From Tricholomella constricta (Eukaryota > Basidiomycota > Agaricomycetes > Agaricales > Lyophyllaceae), in the NCBI GenBank assembly GCA_013368375.1, contig JAACJP010000011.1, positions 868,001-932,000 of the forward strand: a stretch of DNA of 64,000 nt. Direction: 5' to 3'. Numbering within the stretch: the stretch's first letter is position 1; each line of letters begins with the position of its first letter. Shown piece after piece: positions 25,001 to 35,139 of this stretch. The notes beneath the pieces are model-generated. The model made no database searches. It saw only the letters and a program-made list of their open reading frames with translations, and had not been told where the DNA came from. A program made the translations under genes and the position numbers.

Positions 25001-25251
25001 TAGTGAGTGGGCGGCGAGGAAGGAGGTAATGAAGGCCTGAACACAGAACACGGTGAAGGAGTCCGCGAGGAATTGACGGCCGTGGGAGAGGAGTAGTGTT
25101 CCGTAGGCTCCATATGCATGGTAGCCTCAACCAGAAGGCCATGTAAATGAACAAGGCCGGTGGGCGGGGTGTCACTGAGAGCATTGAGCGCGTTCCAGAG
25201 CTCACTCAAGACATAGAGCAAGGTATCATCAGAGAGGAATATGGAGGGCAT
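22015..25251 (-). pseudogene. TET/JBP-family 2OG-Fe(II) dioxygenase, broken in the catalytic core
   Basis: TET/JBP enzymes oxidise methylated bases in DNA using Fe(II) and 2-oxoglutarate. The minus strand starts MPSIFLSDDTLLYVLSELW, has Pro/Ser tandem repeats, an Asp/Asn-rich stretch and KKRKSRKPKAQNPSW. A conserved central region follows (LSLLKGLALRCNELEGNARL, VGIPPCKFQEWVAQG, FNRRPCPVTKANRNEWTTEQ, LFPGELYPDTSDRQ). The catalytic fold comes last: VINLCISTHGHRDFGDK carries the metal-binding HxD, then LCLYEPGLVFDLAPIDIFVF, SCRFTHFN carries the distal His, and GERGSP carries the 2OG-binding Arg. Just after VVPFGCF (about 22,212) roughly eight bases are missing and the frame changes, deleting the usual Gly-Gly turn. 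An early TGA also lies in one N-terminal repeat (about 24,970). Probably non-functional. Associations of fungal TET/JBP genes with transposons are established. Confidence 0.7.
24835..25105. repeat. Coding tandem repeat, about three ~100-bp units
   Basis: The unit contains GACGGCCGTTGGGGAGGAG and AAGGAGGTAA. On the minus strand it encodes PSLPPSSPPTHYSSPTA repeats in the N-terminus of the dioxygenase pseudogene. One unit carries TGA (about 24,970). Confidence 0.75.
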
Positions 25252-25719
25252 GAAATATTATTAGTGTTGTTGAATGAGGACTTGGCAGGAAATGACGCGA
25301 CAGGCATGACTTGGTTGAGAATTAAACAGACCGTGTTTTGTCTCAAGACAAAACACAAAACATGGTTTGTTGAACAGAACGTGACAAGACCCTGAGAAAT
25401 GTAGTCTTGTTGTCGAGACTTGATGGGGAGGCATGACTGAATAAACAGACTGTGTTTTGTCTCAAAACAAAACGCGAAACACGGTTTGTTGAACAGAATG
25501 TGACAAGACCCTGGAAAATGCCACCACACGGACTCCCAGTCGGGAATACACTGAACACAAGCACAGCACTAATCAAAAAGCCAATGTAGTGAGCATCATG
25601 GTAAGGGATAATTCAGCTTTCTGTACTTGCCACGCAGGGATTCGGAGAAATGACGGACTTGTGAAGAAATGACAGACTCAGAAGAAATGATAAACTTGTG
25701 ATAAGCAAGGGAGTTGACA
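25252..25719. other. Upstream region of the dioxygenase gene, no gene
   Basis: Holds the palindromic tandem repeat listed separately (25,324-25,520). At 25,640-25,700 there is also a ~21-bp repeat with AGAAATGA cores. No coding sequence is supported. Confidence 0.5.
25324..25520. repeat. Two tandem copies (~118-bp period) with a palindromic core
   Basis: Copy 1 (25,324-25,402) contains GTGTTTTGTC-TCAA-GACAAAACAC, a perfect 10-bp inverted repeat at 25,333-25,356. Copy 2 (25,443-25,520) has a weaker version. Both continue into GGTTTGTTGAACAGAA and GTGACAAGACCCTG. They lie just upstream of the dioxygenase start codon. Confidence 0.75.
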
Positions 25720-26124
25720 AGTGACCCAAGCGTCAGTGTACATACTTACATACTTCCTGATGTTTCCCTTCCCTCCCTGCGTGCACCCAACGCTGATCCC
25801 AATGACCTGACATCCCGACGTCGGCTGTCCCTCCTCGTGCCCGTACCCTGAGCCACGAGGATCGGACAGCGTCAGGAACGTGTCCATACACGCGCCGCAC
25901 ACCATTCATTATTATTACATGTACAGTACACTCTGGAGGACCGGCCCTCACGTCTTACACTTGTATAGTCGGCCCCCTGGCATTTGGGAATCCTTTACAC
26001 TATTCTCTTCAGATTTCCCCTTGCCAGGTAAGCCTTACTTACCTTCGTTTACTGTACATCAAATATAACTTCGGATTCCCCCTTGCCAGTGTGATCGCGC
26101 TCCACTGTAAGGGTTGCCCTAACA
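25720..26124 (+). repeat. E1a gypsy 5' LTR, 5'-truncated
   Basis: Matches the LTR at 38,811-39,300 from GACCCAAGCGTC onward and ends at the same CCTAACA | GCAGAATAG boundary. The first ~115 bp are missing. Confidence 0.75.
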
Positions 26125-26250
26125 GCAGAATAGTGTACCCTTGAGACCCGACGAAGTCAACCGGTCTGCCTCCGCGCCGAAACACGCATCCGCTACACAC
26201 GACCCGTCCAACGCGTGCTCGCTCCGATCGTCGCCCAGTCCCGTCTCGAG

Positions 26251-26886
26251 ATGTCCGACTTTGGTGAATTTGACACGCCTCCGTCTCCTGCTGCGCTCAC
26301 GCCAGAGGAACGATTGGCAAGCCTTGAAACCACAATGTCGGCTCTCTCCCAATCCAACACCACCAACTCGGCCACCATGGACCGCATTGCTGCTCTTTTA
26401 GATACCATCATTTTGGGAACCCCCTCCGCTGCCTCCCCAGCAGCATCTACGACCCCTGCAACGCCGGCGCCACCCCAGCCGATGCCGCCTCCCCCTCCAC
26501 GATTGGTATCGCACATTTGGCCGTCGCCCCCTCCCATCTATGATGGCGATTGGTCGGGTGGACGCACCTTCTGGAACGCGTGCCAGCTCTACTTCTCGTT
26601 GACCACTGGGCAGTTCACCGATGACCATGCCCGAATTAGCTGGGTGTTGTCGTTCATGCAACACGGTCGTGCCACCGACTTTGTCAGTTGCGTCTTTCAG
26701 TACAGGTTGGTGAAGCGCGTGTTCCCGACCTGGAACGACTTCACATCGAACTTCGAGAAGGAGTTCTTCCTGTTTGACGAGGTCGCCCATGCCGCACTCA
26801 CTCTCGAGTCGACGGCGTACTTCCAGAACGGGCGCACCATTGACGAGTACATCAACTCATTCAAAGCCCTGTGGGGACAAGGCCGA
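26251..26886 (+). pseudogene. E1a gypsy gag, 3'-truncated by E3
   Basis: MSDFGEFDTPPS followed by the capsid-type region (FWNACQLYFSLTTGQFTDD, HARISWVLSFMQHG, FPTWNDFTSNFEKEFFLFDE, LESTAYFQNGRTIDEY). It parallels the gag of E1b at 39,428 closely, but unlike that copy it has no frameshift in the Pro-rich linker. It stops at 26,886, where a new sequence beginning TGTAAGGGCGCC takes over. Confidence 0.8.
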
Positions 26887-27200
26887 TGTAAGGGCGCCCA
26901 CTATCTTATCTAATATCGGTTATCTAATCGTATCTTATCGAGACGATTATGCTATTGTTTGGCAACACCTTCTGGTGTTGCCTATTTAATTCACTACATT
27001 AAATAAGTATATACAACCTTGTACACCTATACGTAGCAATCGACAGACTTGTCAAGCTTACGTCTAGCGTGAACAGCAAGGTCCCCAAACTCTGTAACTT
27101 CGTTACATTTTTTTAAGCTACCTTGCTTTCTATTGCTGCGTACCCACGACGTCACGCAGACCCACATTCCATTTAGAACACCCATCATCAAAAGAACCCA
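26887..27200 (+). repeat. E3 probable 5' LTR and leader
   Basis: Starts TGTAAGGGCGCC, AT-rich, with a perfect hairpin GGCAACACC-TTCT-GGTGTTGCC at 26,961-26,982. The right LTR edge is uncertain because no second copy is present. 16 nt starting TGTTTGGC at 26,956 recur at the end of E2, so the true start could also lie there. Confidence 0.5.
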
Positions 27201-27215
27201 CAAGATCCAGACCCG

Positions 27216-29699
27216 ATGACACCAACTCCTACATCCGGAAAGAGCCGAACCCCGGTCCTCGAGGATGCGCTCACAGCGCATCCTCCATCACAACTCCCAC
27301 TGCAACCAGTGGAAGTCGGATTAGTCGCTGGTGGACAAAGTCCACCAGCACAGAATACACTAGGATTAGAATCAGAGGAACTTTGGCCGACAGCAAGCAC
27401 CAATGTGCCTGGGAGCTTGGCCGACGAATTGGCCAGATCACAACGACCTGGCTCCACGTCTGGAAGCAGATGGCCAGACAGCCGTCTATCAAGCAGAGCG
27501 TTCGGGGCGTCCACCCTGAGCATAGTCAAGATGGAGTCGGACGAAGACGACTTGTCCGACCCCGAGGCCAATGAAGAAGGAGCCAGCGAAAGGGAATTGC
27601 TTGCGCTACAAGTGAAGCAATTCTGGGACACCACCGATGTTGTTAGCGAGCATCGACGAAGGCGACTGGAGGAACGAGCGGATAGGCTCGTTCTACGATC
27701 AACTGGAGCACAATCCATTGGAGAAATGGTCGCACAGGAGTATGCTGACCGATACTTGGAAGCGCTGTCCGTAGTAGTTACGGAATACAGGAAGAAGTAC
27801 CCTAAGGGAACTTTGAATTCAGCAGTCAGTTCGATCGCTGGGACTCCTGTACCTAAGAAAGCTCCGCTCAACAAAGGAAAAGGTCGTTGGGATGACCTTT
27901 TCACTCCTCAAGCAGTGGCCTCTGGATCGAACCAGCCTCTTGATGAGGCTGCCATGGCAGTATCAGCGCTGCATCAAGCGCGCCAGTTAGGAGAATCTGA
28001 CGACGATTATCGTCGTCAGGCTGCGGCAGCGAAACACGAAAGAATGACTCGTGAAGAGCATCTTGCGCAACCACAAGGTTCCTGATGGGCCCCTGTTAGT
28101 GAGTCTACATTAGACCCACCCACTGAGCATAAGGACACAAATTCGCAACCAGCTGGCAACAAAAGTGTGCCAGCTATTCAAGTACCTATGGAGGCTAAGG
28201 ATGGTCGTGTTCCATTAGCGAAAGAGTGGAACAACCGGATCGCTTACCAGCGTCTGAGAAATGCTGATCTATCACGGAGCAAGTTCATGAATTATGACGA
28301 CCAAGGAGTCGTCTTTGAAGGACATATGCCTGTGGATGAGATGGCGAGGCAATGAGCCTCGCAAACTCAAGGTTCGGATGGTGGGTTGGTAACTGGACCT
28401 GGGGCCGTCGGAAAAAATAATCCGACAGCGACAGCTAACGGCCGTCAAGACATGCGGGTTCGAAGAAGTGAATCCGCGGACTATGCGCAGCCTCGAGCTC
28501 AGACTCGAGGCTACTCAATGCCTGCTCCGATCCGCAGGAGTCAATCAATTGCGGATGGAATACATGCTGCCGGAGAGCAGCATAAAACTAAGATGCATGA
28601 GCGATTGCATCAATTAATGCACGAGCGCTTGTCGGTACGACTGTCGCTTCCGGACGGGATGAAATCTCGGCGTGCGGACTCAAAGTCCGTAGGCACTTAT
28701 AGTGGAAGTGCAAAGTTCGGCAACCTAGAAGAATGGCTGTCGAGCCTTGTCGTTATGCTGGCGGTGAGCCAGTTTGGAGGAGAAGGACGCGACCAAGAGC
28801 GCGTTCTGATAACATCCGAGTTTCTCGATGGCGAAGCTCGAAAGTGGTACAATCGCCACATTATACATGTGAACCGCGAGAAGCAGTTCTGGACGTTTGA
28901 AGACGTCGTACTTGGGTTGTATGACCAGTTCGTGCTGCCCTCAACCATGCAAGATGCTCGTAACGACTTCAATGCCGTTACTTACTCGGCGAGCAAAGGA
29001 ATACAAGGTTTATATGATGACCTTGTGGACCATGCCATGAATATGGCAGCAAGAACGGACGATTGGACGTTCTTGGAGAAATTCCTCAAAACACTCCCAC
29101 GTGAGATGCGGAAGGCATTATTCGATGACGGGCTATCACCCGAAATCAACATGGCCCAAGAGTTCTTAGCGGTGGGCTTAGCACACCAAGCCACCCAGAA
29201 GACGGCTGATTACTTTGAGCGGAACATAACCGCTCAGCGAACTCAACCGAGTCAAATACGGAAACCAGATGGGGGGCGAGTAAACGCCCCACAAAACAAT
29301 TTCAACAGGCCTCGAGGTGTGTATGGCGCATTTAATGAAAAGCCATACGCCAAGCCAGCGTATCAGGATCAACCTGGACATGGAGAGCAAAAGCCCCACG
29401 TCGAAAAACCAGCGGTGAAGACGGGAGATTGTCCGTGTTACGATCAAACCAAAAACCACGATCATCACAACCATCCTCCGGGTGAAGTATGCTTTAATTG
29501 TGGAAAACTAGGGCATTTCGCAAAAGATTGCAAACAGCCCAAGAAACAGCGAGCGTTCCTACGGGCCGCACGTACAGCGGTACCTGACGCAGAAGTGAGG
29601 CGGACGATGAAGATACGTCTCCCGAGGACCCGGACGGACGAGACAATGGACGCCCTGATACAGAGGCGGACAACGAAGATGAAGGCGATGAGTTCGTAG
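27216..29699 (+). pseudogene. E3 gag with two in-frame TGA stops
   Basis: One continuous frame of about 828 codons apart from TGA at 28,083-28,085 and 28,353-28,355. N-terminal half: acidic, Pro/Ser-rich, with charged helices. C-terminal half: Ty3-type capsid (GSAKFGNLEEWLSSLVVML, FLDGEARKWYNRHI, FWTFEDVVLGLYDQFV) and a zinc knuckle CFNCGKLGHFAKDC near 29,492-29,533. Both stops would be CGA after a single T-to-C change, which fits deamination at CpG. Gag packages element RNA in cytoplasmic particles. Confidence 0.85.
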
Positions 29700-30262
29700 A
29701 CATGGAGGTCTACGAGAATGAATACTATGCTCAGGACGATGAGACCGAGCGTATGTTTGCAATGACAGAAGTAATTGCGTCAGAAGAACGCAATGATAAA
29801 CCACCAGTTCGCAAAGTGAAAGTGCGGACGGGTAGGGACAAGATTGTTCGTCCCGTAGTTCCGATAAAGGACAAGGAGTGCCTTGTCACCTACATTAACG
29901 TAGGTGGACATGAGGCTTGGACCCTCTGGGATTCCGGGAGTACGACTACCGGACTTACGCCGTCATTCGCTCAAGTGGCCGATAGTCGAGTGTTCCCGCT
30001 GGAGGATCCATTAATCCTCCAGCTCGGGACTAAAGGAAGTCGGGCCACAGTAAATTTTGGCACAACGGTGGAAGCTGCTCTTCCAGGGTTTAAAGGCAAG
30101 GTTTACATGGACCTTGCTAACTTTGATCGATACGACGTGATTATAGGCACGCCGTTTATGCGCGCAAATAATGTCGTGCTGGACTTTAACCGTGACGAAG
30201 TTGTCGTCAATGGAGTCGCTACACCAGCGACTAAAGTAAAAATGGAGGATACCGATGGCCGA
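29602..30262 (+). pseudogene. E3 protease and start of pol
   Basis: Frame differs from gag by -1/+2 after about 29,598. An acidic linker leads to the retroviral-type aspartic protease: HEAWTLWDSGSTTTGLTPSF holds the DSG active site, then YDVIIGTPFMRANNVVLDF. It is broken at 30,262 by the E4 LTR, whose first bases supply a TGA. Confidence 0.8.
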
Positions 30263-31301
30263 TGATAGAGCTAGAAGGCCTGTAGGTGCTGTGCACAACA
30301 ACAAAACAACTAACAACTATGGGGGGGGGCGAGAAATGTTAAAAGTTCCCAAACACGCGAGTGTGCAGGGTTTGAAAGTGGTGGTTTGGTGAAAGTAAAG
30401 ACGATCCGACTCGCAATTAGTCGGACCGACGGCGATGCGATAGAATACGATCGTTCCCAAGTGGAACGGGTCGGTAACACGACTTTGGGTGTCGGCGGTG
30501 TGACAGCTAGACGAACGAGGTTAGTACGGAGAACTCACGGGTTTGGGCGACGAGTACGAGACGACTGAGACGGCGGTTACGAGGTTTACGACGGTGGCGA
30601 CGGTTTATACGATGGGAACAGTGCAGAGACGACAGAGACAATGGTTTTGAGCTATTAACTCTGAGAGTGAGGGAAAATACGGGCTGTGATTCACTGGGGG
30701 AAGTAGGTAATACATGGGTATGTTTTTATACAATACGACCGACTCGCCTCGCGCGAGCCGGCGAGGCAGGTGTTTTACTGCTTTATTGGGAGAAGCGCCG
30801 CCAAGCTTGGTACCGCGCGACACTTTTTAGAGAGTGTGGCGCTCTTTGGCTCGGCAAAGGGGCTTTTGATCGGCTTGAGGCGTCGGTTCGGATGTATGAT
30901 CGGTGGTGGCTTTGCGATCGGTAGTGGCTCTTGGGTGCGGAACTCCGTGGTACGGCCGGATCCTTCCTGCGACTGGCTGGGCAACGGCGTTTCCTAGGAT
31001 CATTTCAAATCGGGTTTGGTTGTCGCCAGGTTGAGACCTTGGCATACAAATGTGCGTGGTCGTTGACAGGTTATACGGCGTTCCGTGCTCCGTGCGCCCA
31101 GAGAGGAGAACTGGCGTTCCAAGTTACTTTGTCTCTTGGTCGGTGTGTCGGTCATTTGGTCGTATTGTCGGTCGGTCGGTCGTATTGTCAGTCGGTCGGT
31201 TTAGCGCTTTGGTCGCATTTGGGACCGTGTTCGTCGTGGCGCAACGGTTGATATCCGTAGAATGGGTTGGTTCAGTGTACAGCGCTGGACGGTGCTCATC
31301 A
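30263..31301 (-). repeat. E4 3' LTR
   Basis: 1,039 bp, inserted in E3 protease/pol. Contains a GTCGGTCG microsatellite-like patch near 31,170-31,205. Preceded in element orientation by the polypurine tract. Confidence 0.85.
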
Positions 31302-31339
31302 TCTCCTCCTTACTTGAAATACCGACTGTCCTCAGTCGG
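31302..31339. repeat. Polypurine tract plus hairpin, unit A
   Basis: TCTCCTCCTTACTTGAAATA followed by the stem-loop CCGACTG-TCCT-CAGTCGG (31,322-31,339), directly next to the LTR. The same block recurs at 32,977-33,014. Confidence 0.85.
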
Positions 31340-31414
31340 TCCCGCGCATTGGTCAGGGGGCGTTCTCCTTGGAAAAAGGGGCGGACATAGGAGCGAGTGG
31401 CGGTGCCGACGCGT

Positions 31415-31432
31415 TGGCGACATATATATATC
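31415..31432 (+). promoter_or_regulatory. TATA-like box of the antisense gene
   Basis: ACATATATATATCC lies about 35 bp upstream of the ATG at 31,461. It sits in the internal region of E4, outside the LTR. Confidence 0.45.
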
Positions 31433-31460
31433 CTGGTTCTTGTTTGTTTTACCCATCGTT

Positions 31461-32760
31461 ATGTCGGGACCTCCTGTCGATCTTCATCGTATTCTCCGCA
31501 ATTTGGGACGAGACTGGGAGGAATGGCAATCGCTGTCGGACGACTCGCCTCGTTACGAGCGTACTCGTGTGCTGCAATATTTGTTAAACGGCGTCAAAGT
31601 GCTTAGGTCGCCAGCAGCTGAACCCTGGCGCTGGGCGTGGCGCGACGAAGAATATGCTTTGCTCGACGTATGGTCTACGGTCGCGTCTGACCCTGAATGG
31701 TCCAGACGGTTCGCGGGTCTACAGCCGAGTGTAAGTTCGCTCTTTGTTGGCTTGATCGTTCCCGAGGATTAACGCGCTAGTTGGTAGTCTGACTACCCTC
31801 ACCGACGGGCGGTCGTTCGGGAGCCTGCTCGCGTCGCCTCTGCTGGAGAAGAGGCAGAGCCTGTCATTCGGGATCGTATGTGCGCCTCCTCGGTTGGGGA
31901 CGGGGACGAAGAAGAGTCTGTAGTCGAGATCTCCGGGGAGTCGGTATTGGCGGCGCAGCGGAGGCGACACGATTTGTGGCTGGAGCGTCTTGAGGAGTTT
32001 AAAGAGGAGTACCCGGAGCATTACACTTGTAGCAAAGCGGTAAGTCATCGGTTCTCGTGCGATCTTGTTCTTCCTCTCATTTGTTGGCTAGTGCGACCGT
32101 TGTGTGGGCTACGCTTTGGACTGTGTTCAGCACAACGGGATTGACGCTTGTGCGGTTTGCGAGATTCAGTCGAAGCAATGTGAGACGAGCGAGGTGGGGT
32201 CGTTTCCGCCAGCTCCGCACCAGTTTGTGCCGTGCTTAGCAGAGGGATGCTCTTGCGACGCGTGCGCGCCACCTCCGTTGTTTGTCGAGGTCCGTTCGCC
32301 CGACCTGGCGAGAACTGCTCAGCGCCTTGTCGTGACTCGTTCTGCGGGTTCGGCGGACCAAGGCGCGGGTCTCCTCTATCAAGGTCCGGTGTTTCGCCCT
32401 GAGGACTTCCTCCGTAACGAAGATTTGCGCGGTCTGGGTTTCACCCAGCCGTTGTCGGTTATTTCGCGGTTCGGTCTTGCGGATATAGATCGGGCGCTAT
32501 CGGCGCGCACCATTTTCTTGCGTACTTTGGTCCAGGAAATTCAAGTCCTTGAATCGCGCCAAGAGATTATGCGTTCGTCGGCCCGTCAGCTTTACGAGCA
32601 GGTCGTGTCTACGTCGTCGGCCCTTGACCTGCTTCAGGCCCGGCGCGTAGAGTTAGTTGGTGCATCTGCAATGGGTACTCCGAGCGGTGGGGGTAGCGGT
32701 AGTGGAAGCGTTGTCGGTGGTGGCGTACGCGACGATGGTGGCGAGGGTTCGTTGTTTTGA
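31461..32760 (+). CDS. Antisense three-exon gene with a Zn2Cys6-like cluster, carried by E4
   Basis: Exons 31,461-31,730, 31,788-32,039 and 32,092-32,760; both introns start GTAAGT, end TAG, and are phase 0, giving one open frame of 396 residues. Exon 1 is Trp-rich (WEEWQS, WRWAWRDEEYALLDVW). Exon 2 is acidic and charged. Exon 3 opens with CDRCVGYALDC...CAVCEIQSKQC, i.e. CX2CX6CX8CX2CX6C at residues 175-204, which fits the spacing of the fungal Zn(II)2Cys6 binuclear cluster. The usual basic residues between the Cys are mostly missing, so DNA binding is doubtful. A second Cys patch (CLAEGCSCDAC), a probable coiled coil (QEIQVLESRQEI...) and a Gly/Ser tail follow. Orientation is opposite to the element's gag. 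Introns in this direction show it was selected as its own transcript. Function unknown; regulator or accessory protein are guesses. Confidence 0.7.
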
Positions 32761-32976
32761 CTCCAGGTTTGTCGTGTTTTGTGGTCGGGTTGCGCTCGTT
32801 ATTGGTCGCGTATTCCGTATATACCTGTTTTGTTGTGCGGGCCCTAAAATTGGGTCGTTCTTTTATAATTCGAACTATTCATTCTAGGTGGTGTAAGTCG
32901 GTTCGTCGTTTTGGCCGGTTCTTTTATTGGTGGCGTCGGTTGCTGGCGTCGGCCGCCGCTCAATCTGTAGGTCATG
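32761..32976. other. Spacer between the two antisense units
   Basis: No gene is supported. If unit B once bordered its own LTR, that LTR is no longer recognisable here. Confidence 0.4.
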
Positions 32977-33014
32977 TCTCCTCCTTACTTGAAATGCCGA
33001 CTGCCCTCAGTCGG
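32977..33014. repeat. Polypurine tract plus hairpin, unit B
   Basis: TCTCCTCCTTACTTGAAATG then CCGACTG-CCCT-CAGTCGG (32,997-33,014). It is nearly identical to 31,302-31,339 but has no LTR next to it. Confidence 0.85.
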
Positions 33015-33153
33015 TCCGGAGACCGGTCGAGAAAATTCTAGAACTGGCGCGTGTGGCGTGAGATGGTGGTGGCGGTGCAACAGAATTTGACGGCGCGTCC
33101 TGGTTTGTTTAGAGTGACTGTCCCTTTTTCGGTTCCCTCCCTTTTCAACCATC

Positions 33154-33420
33154 ATGGCCACCGTCGTGTCTGACTTCAAGCGCGTCGTCCGGTATCTGAC
33201 CACTGACTACATTCGATGGTGTCAACTTCCCAATGACGCCACTCGCGAAGAGCGCTTCGAGGCGCTCGAGGACATACGGGACGGCTTGACCACGCTTCGG
33301 AAACAAGAGGCGGGCCCCGGGCGTTTGGAATGGCGTGAGGAGCAGGAGGCGTTGTCCCAAATATGGGCACGCATCAAGGACAACTGGCGTCGCGTTGTCG
33401 CTGTTGGATTCGCAAGGTAG
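33154..33420 (+). pseudogene. Second, truncated copy of antisense gene exon 1
   Basis: MATVVSDFKRVVRYLTTDY leads to ERFEALEDIRDGLTTLRKQE, LEWREEQEALSQIW and DNWRRV. This parallels exon 1 of the gene at 31,461 (RTRVLQYLLNGVKVLRSP, WAWRDEEYALLDVW, EWSRRF). It follows the unit B hairpin at a similar distance and stops at about 33,420, where sequence coding for gag/protease on the minus strand begins. The remaining exons are missing. Confidence 0.65.
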
Positions 33421-35139
33421 TGCGTCGAGTTCCTCAATGAACACCGATGTGGGGACTTCTTGGTATACCGTTGTGAGGTTGCCGGCGACGATACGCTTCG
33501 GTGTATTAGCTTCCCTAAACTTTCCTCGAACCTCTGGCGCTACCCCGCAGAGTTCCCGAACTGTGACCGGTATGGTGGCGTCGAGTGCGCGTTCGAATAG
33601 AGTCGTTGATTTGGTTGGATCTGTAATGGGCGCCTGTGTGCGGTACACACTGTCGGCTTTCGCCTTCTCCGTGGCGGCTAAGTTTCGCGTGGTAGGGGGG
33701 ATGTATCGGTTCTCAGGAATGTTAGAGAAAGGGTGTACTGGAGTCTGGTCGCGGGCATTGCCTGTGGCGTCGGTCTTGGTACTGGGGATCAGAGGTATGT
33801 TGGACGGTGGTGGGGGAGCCTTGGCTTGGCCTTTCGTCGTGTCCAAGACGGGCTGCGATGCGGGCGCTGACTTGTTGACTGGTGCGATCCTTGGTTGGTC
33901 GGCATCTTGAACGGTTTCGACCGTGACGGGTCGCTTTTGCGGTGCGCGGCTAATAAGTTCTACGCCGTCGAACACCTCTTTCCTGGCACGCAGGGTGTTG
34001 AGTTCTCGTTCTAACACGATCATGCGGTCCTCGATTTTCAGGTCATGGTCGGTGACGTCGTTAAACTGTAGTATTTCCAACATCATGCTTTCGGTCGGGT
34101 TCGCGTTCGCTGATAGCTGTCCTGTCGCCATTTGGCCGGGGTTGCGCCTGTGCCACTCGTCTAACTTGTCTTTTATGTATCGACCTGGAGTTCCCGCCGG
34201 TATGCGCGCGCCGCTTGGTAGGCCTATCTTGTTGTCGTCGGTTCGTCGGCAGCGTCCTTCGGTCGCGTATGTTTGATGTATGGGACAGTTAGGAATATAA
34301 TGTCCTTCACCACCGCAGAAGTGGCAGTTGTCATTAGGTGCCTGATTCGGTCGGCCGCCGTCGCCTCCTTTGTCTTGTCCTAAGCGTTGGATATGTTGTT
34401 CCAACAGGTTGATTCTTTCGTAGAGCTCTTCCAACTTGAGGGGCTGTCCCGTGCTAGGCGACTCGGTCGCGCCCGTTAACGACTCGCTTGGCGCGATCGT
34501 AATTTGTGAGGGCGCGCCCGGTGGCGCTTCCTGTCGTTGGCCGGCGTTTGTTCTGTGGAGGATATGTTCAGCCGCAGCGCGAACGGTTTCCGTGGCGTAG
34601 GGGTCGTCGGGATGGTGGTTCGGGTTTAGGATCTCGAGCCTGCGATGGATCTTTGACCATAGATCGGACTGGAACGCGCGACGGAATTGGCGGTCGCGTT
34701 CGTTTATCGACAGTCGGTTTTTGCTGACAAGGAACTGGGTAACAGAAAGGAACTGTCGGTAATATTCCCCAAGGTCACTATTCGACTGGATCCCGAGTCG
34801 GTGTCGTTCTCTGATCAGGTAGTCGAGGTCGGCCATTGAATACTTTCTTTCTTCGCTTGCGCCTGGGTAAAGCGCCATTATCGCTTTTCGCCAATCGTCA
34901 TATGTGGTACCGACTGCGAACTCGTCAAGTTGCTCCCACAGATCCGCGGTATCGATGTCGGTGTATCGCGTAGTGTGCGTTTTCTTCTCTTGTTCATCTA
35001 CGACGTTACACTCGATGAAGAGATGATTTAAGTCCGAGAAATATCGGCGCAGTTCACGCGCGCGTTCGGGCACGAACGTCGGCGCCGAGCTTTGTCCGCG
35101 TGCGGGCATCGGCTTTATAATGATTGGTGGTTGTGCCAT
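33415..35139 (-). CDS. E4 gag (3' junction replaced by antisense unit B)
   Basis: The frame runs from MAQPPIIIKPMPARGQSS to about 33,415; downstream codons to 33,145 are merely the complement of unit B. Capsid-type region: FVPERARELRRYFSDLNHLF, TTYDDWRKAIMALYPGASEE, SDLGEYYRQFLSVTQFLVSK. Zinc knuckle CHFCGGEGHYIPNC near residue 271, then KDKLDEWHRRNPGQ and a Pro-rich tail leading towards a protease linker (RELCGVAPEVRGKFREAN). It matches a common Agaricomycete gypsy gag type. The same frame is open upstream to about 35,630 except for a TAA at 35,305-35,307, so the original gag was probably ~170 residues longer. Confidence 0.8.

Noticed and set aside
26956..26982. TGTTTGGCAACACC as proof that E2 and E3 share the same LTR
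   Set aside because: Only about 16 nt match, and in E3 they form one arm of a hairpin; the rest of the two regions is different.
33145..33415. The 3' end of E4 gag as genuine gag/pol coding sequence
   Set aside because: It is the exact complement of antisense unit B exon 1, and the residues lose all gag/protease character after the junction.
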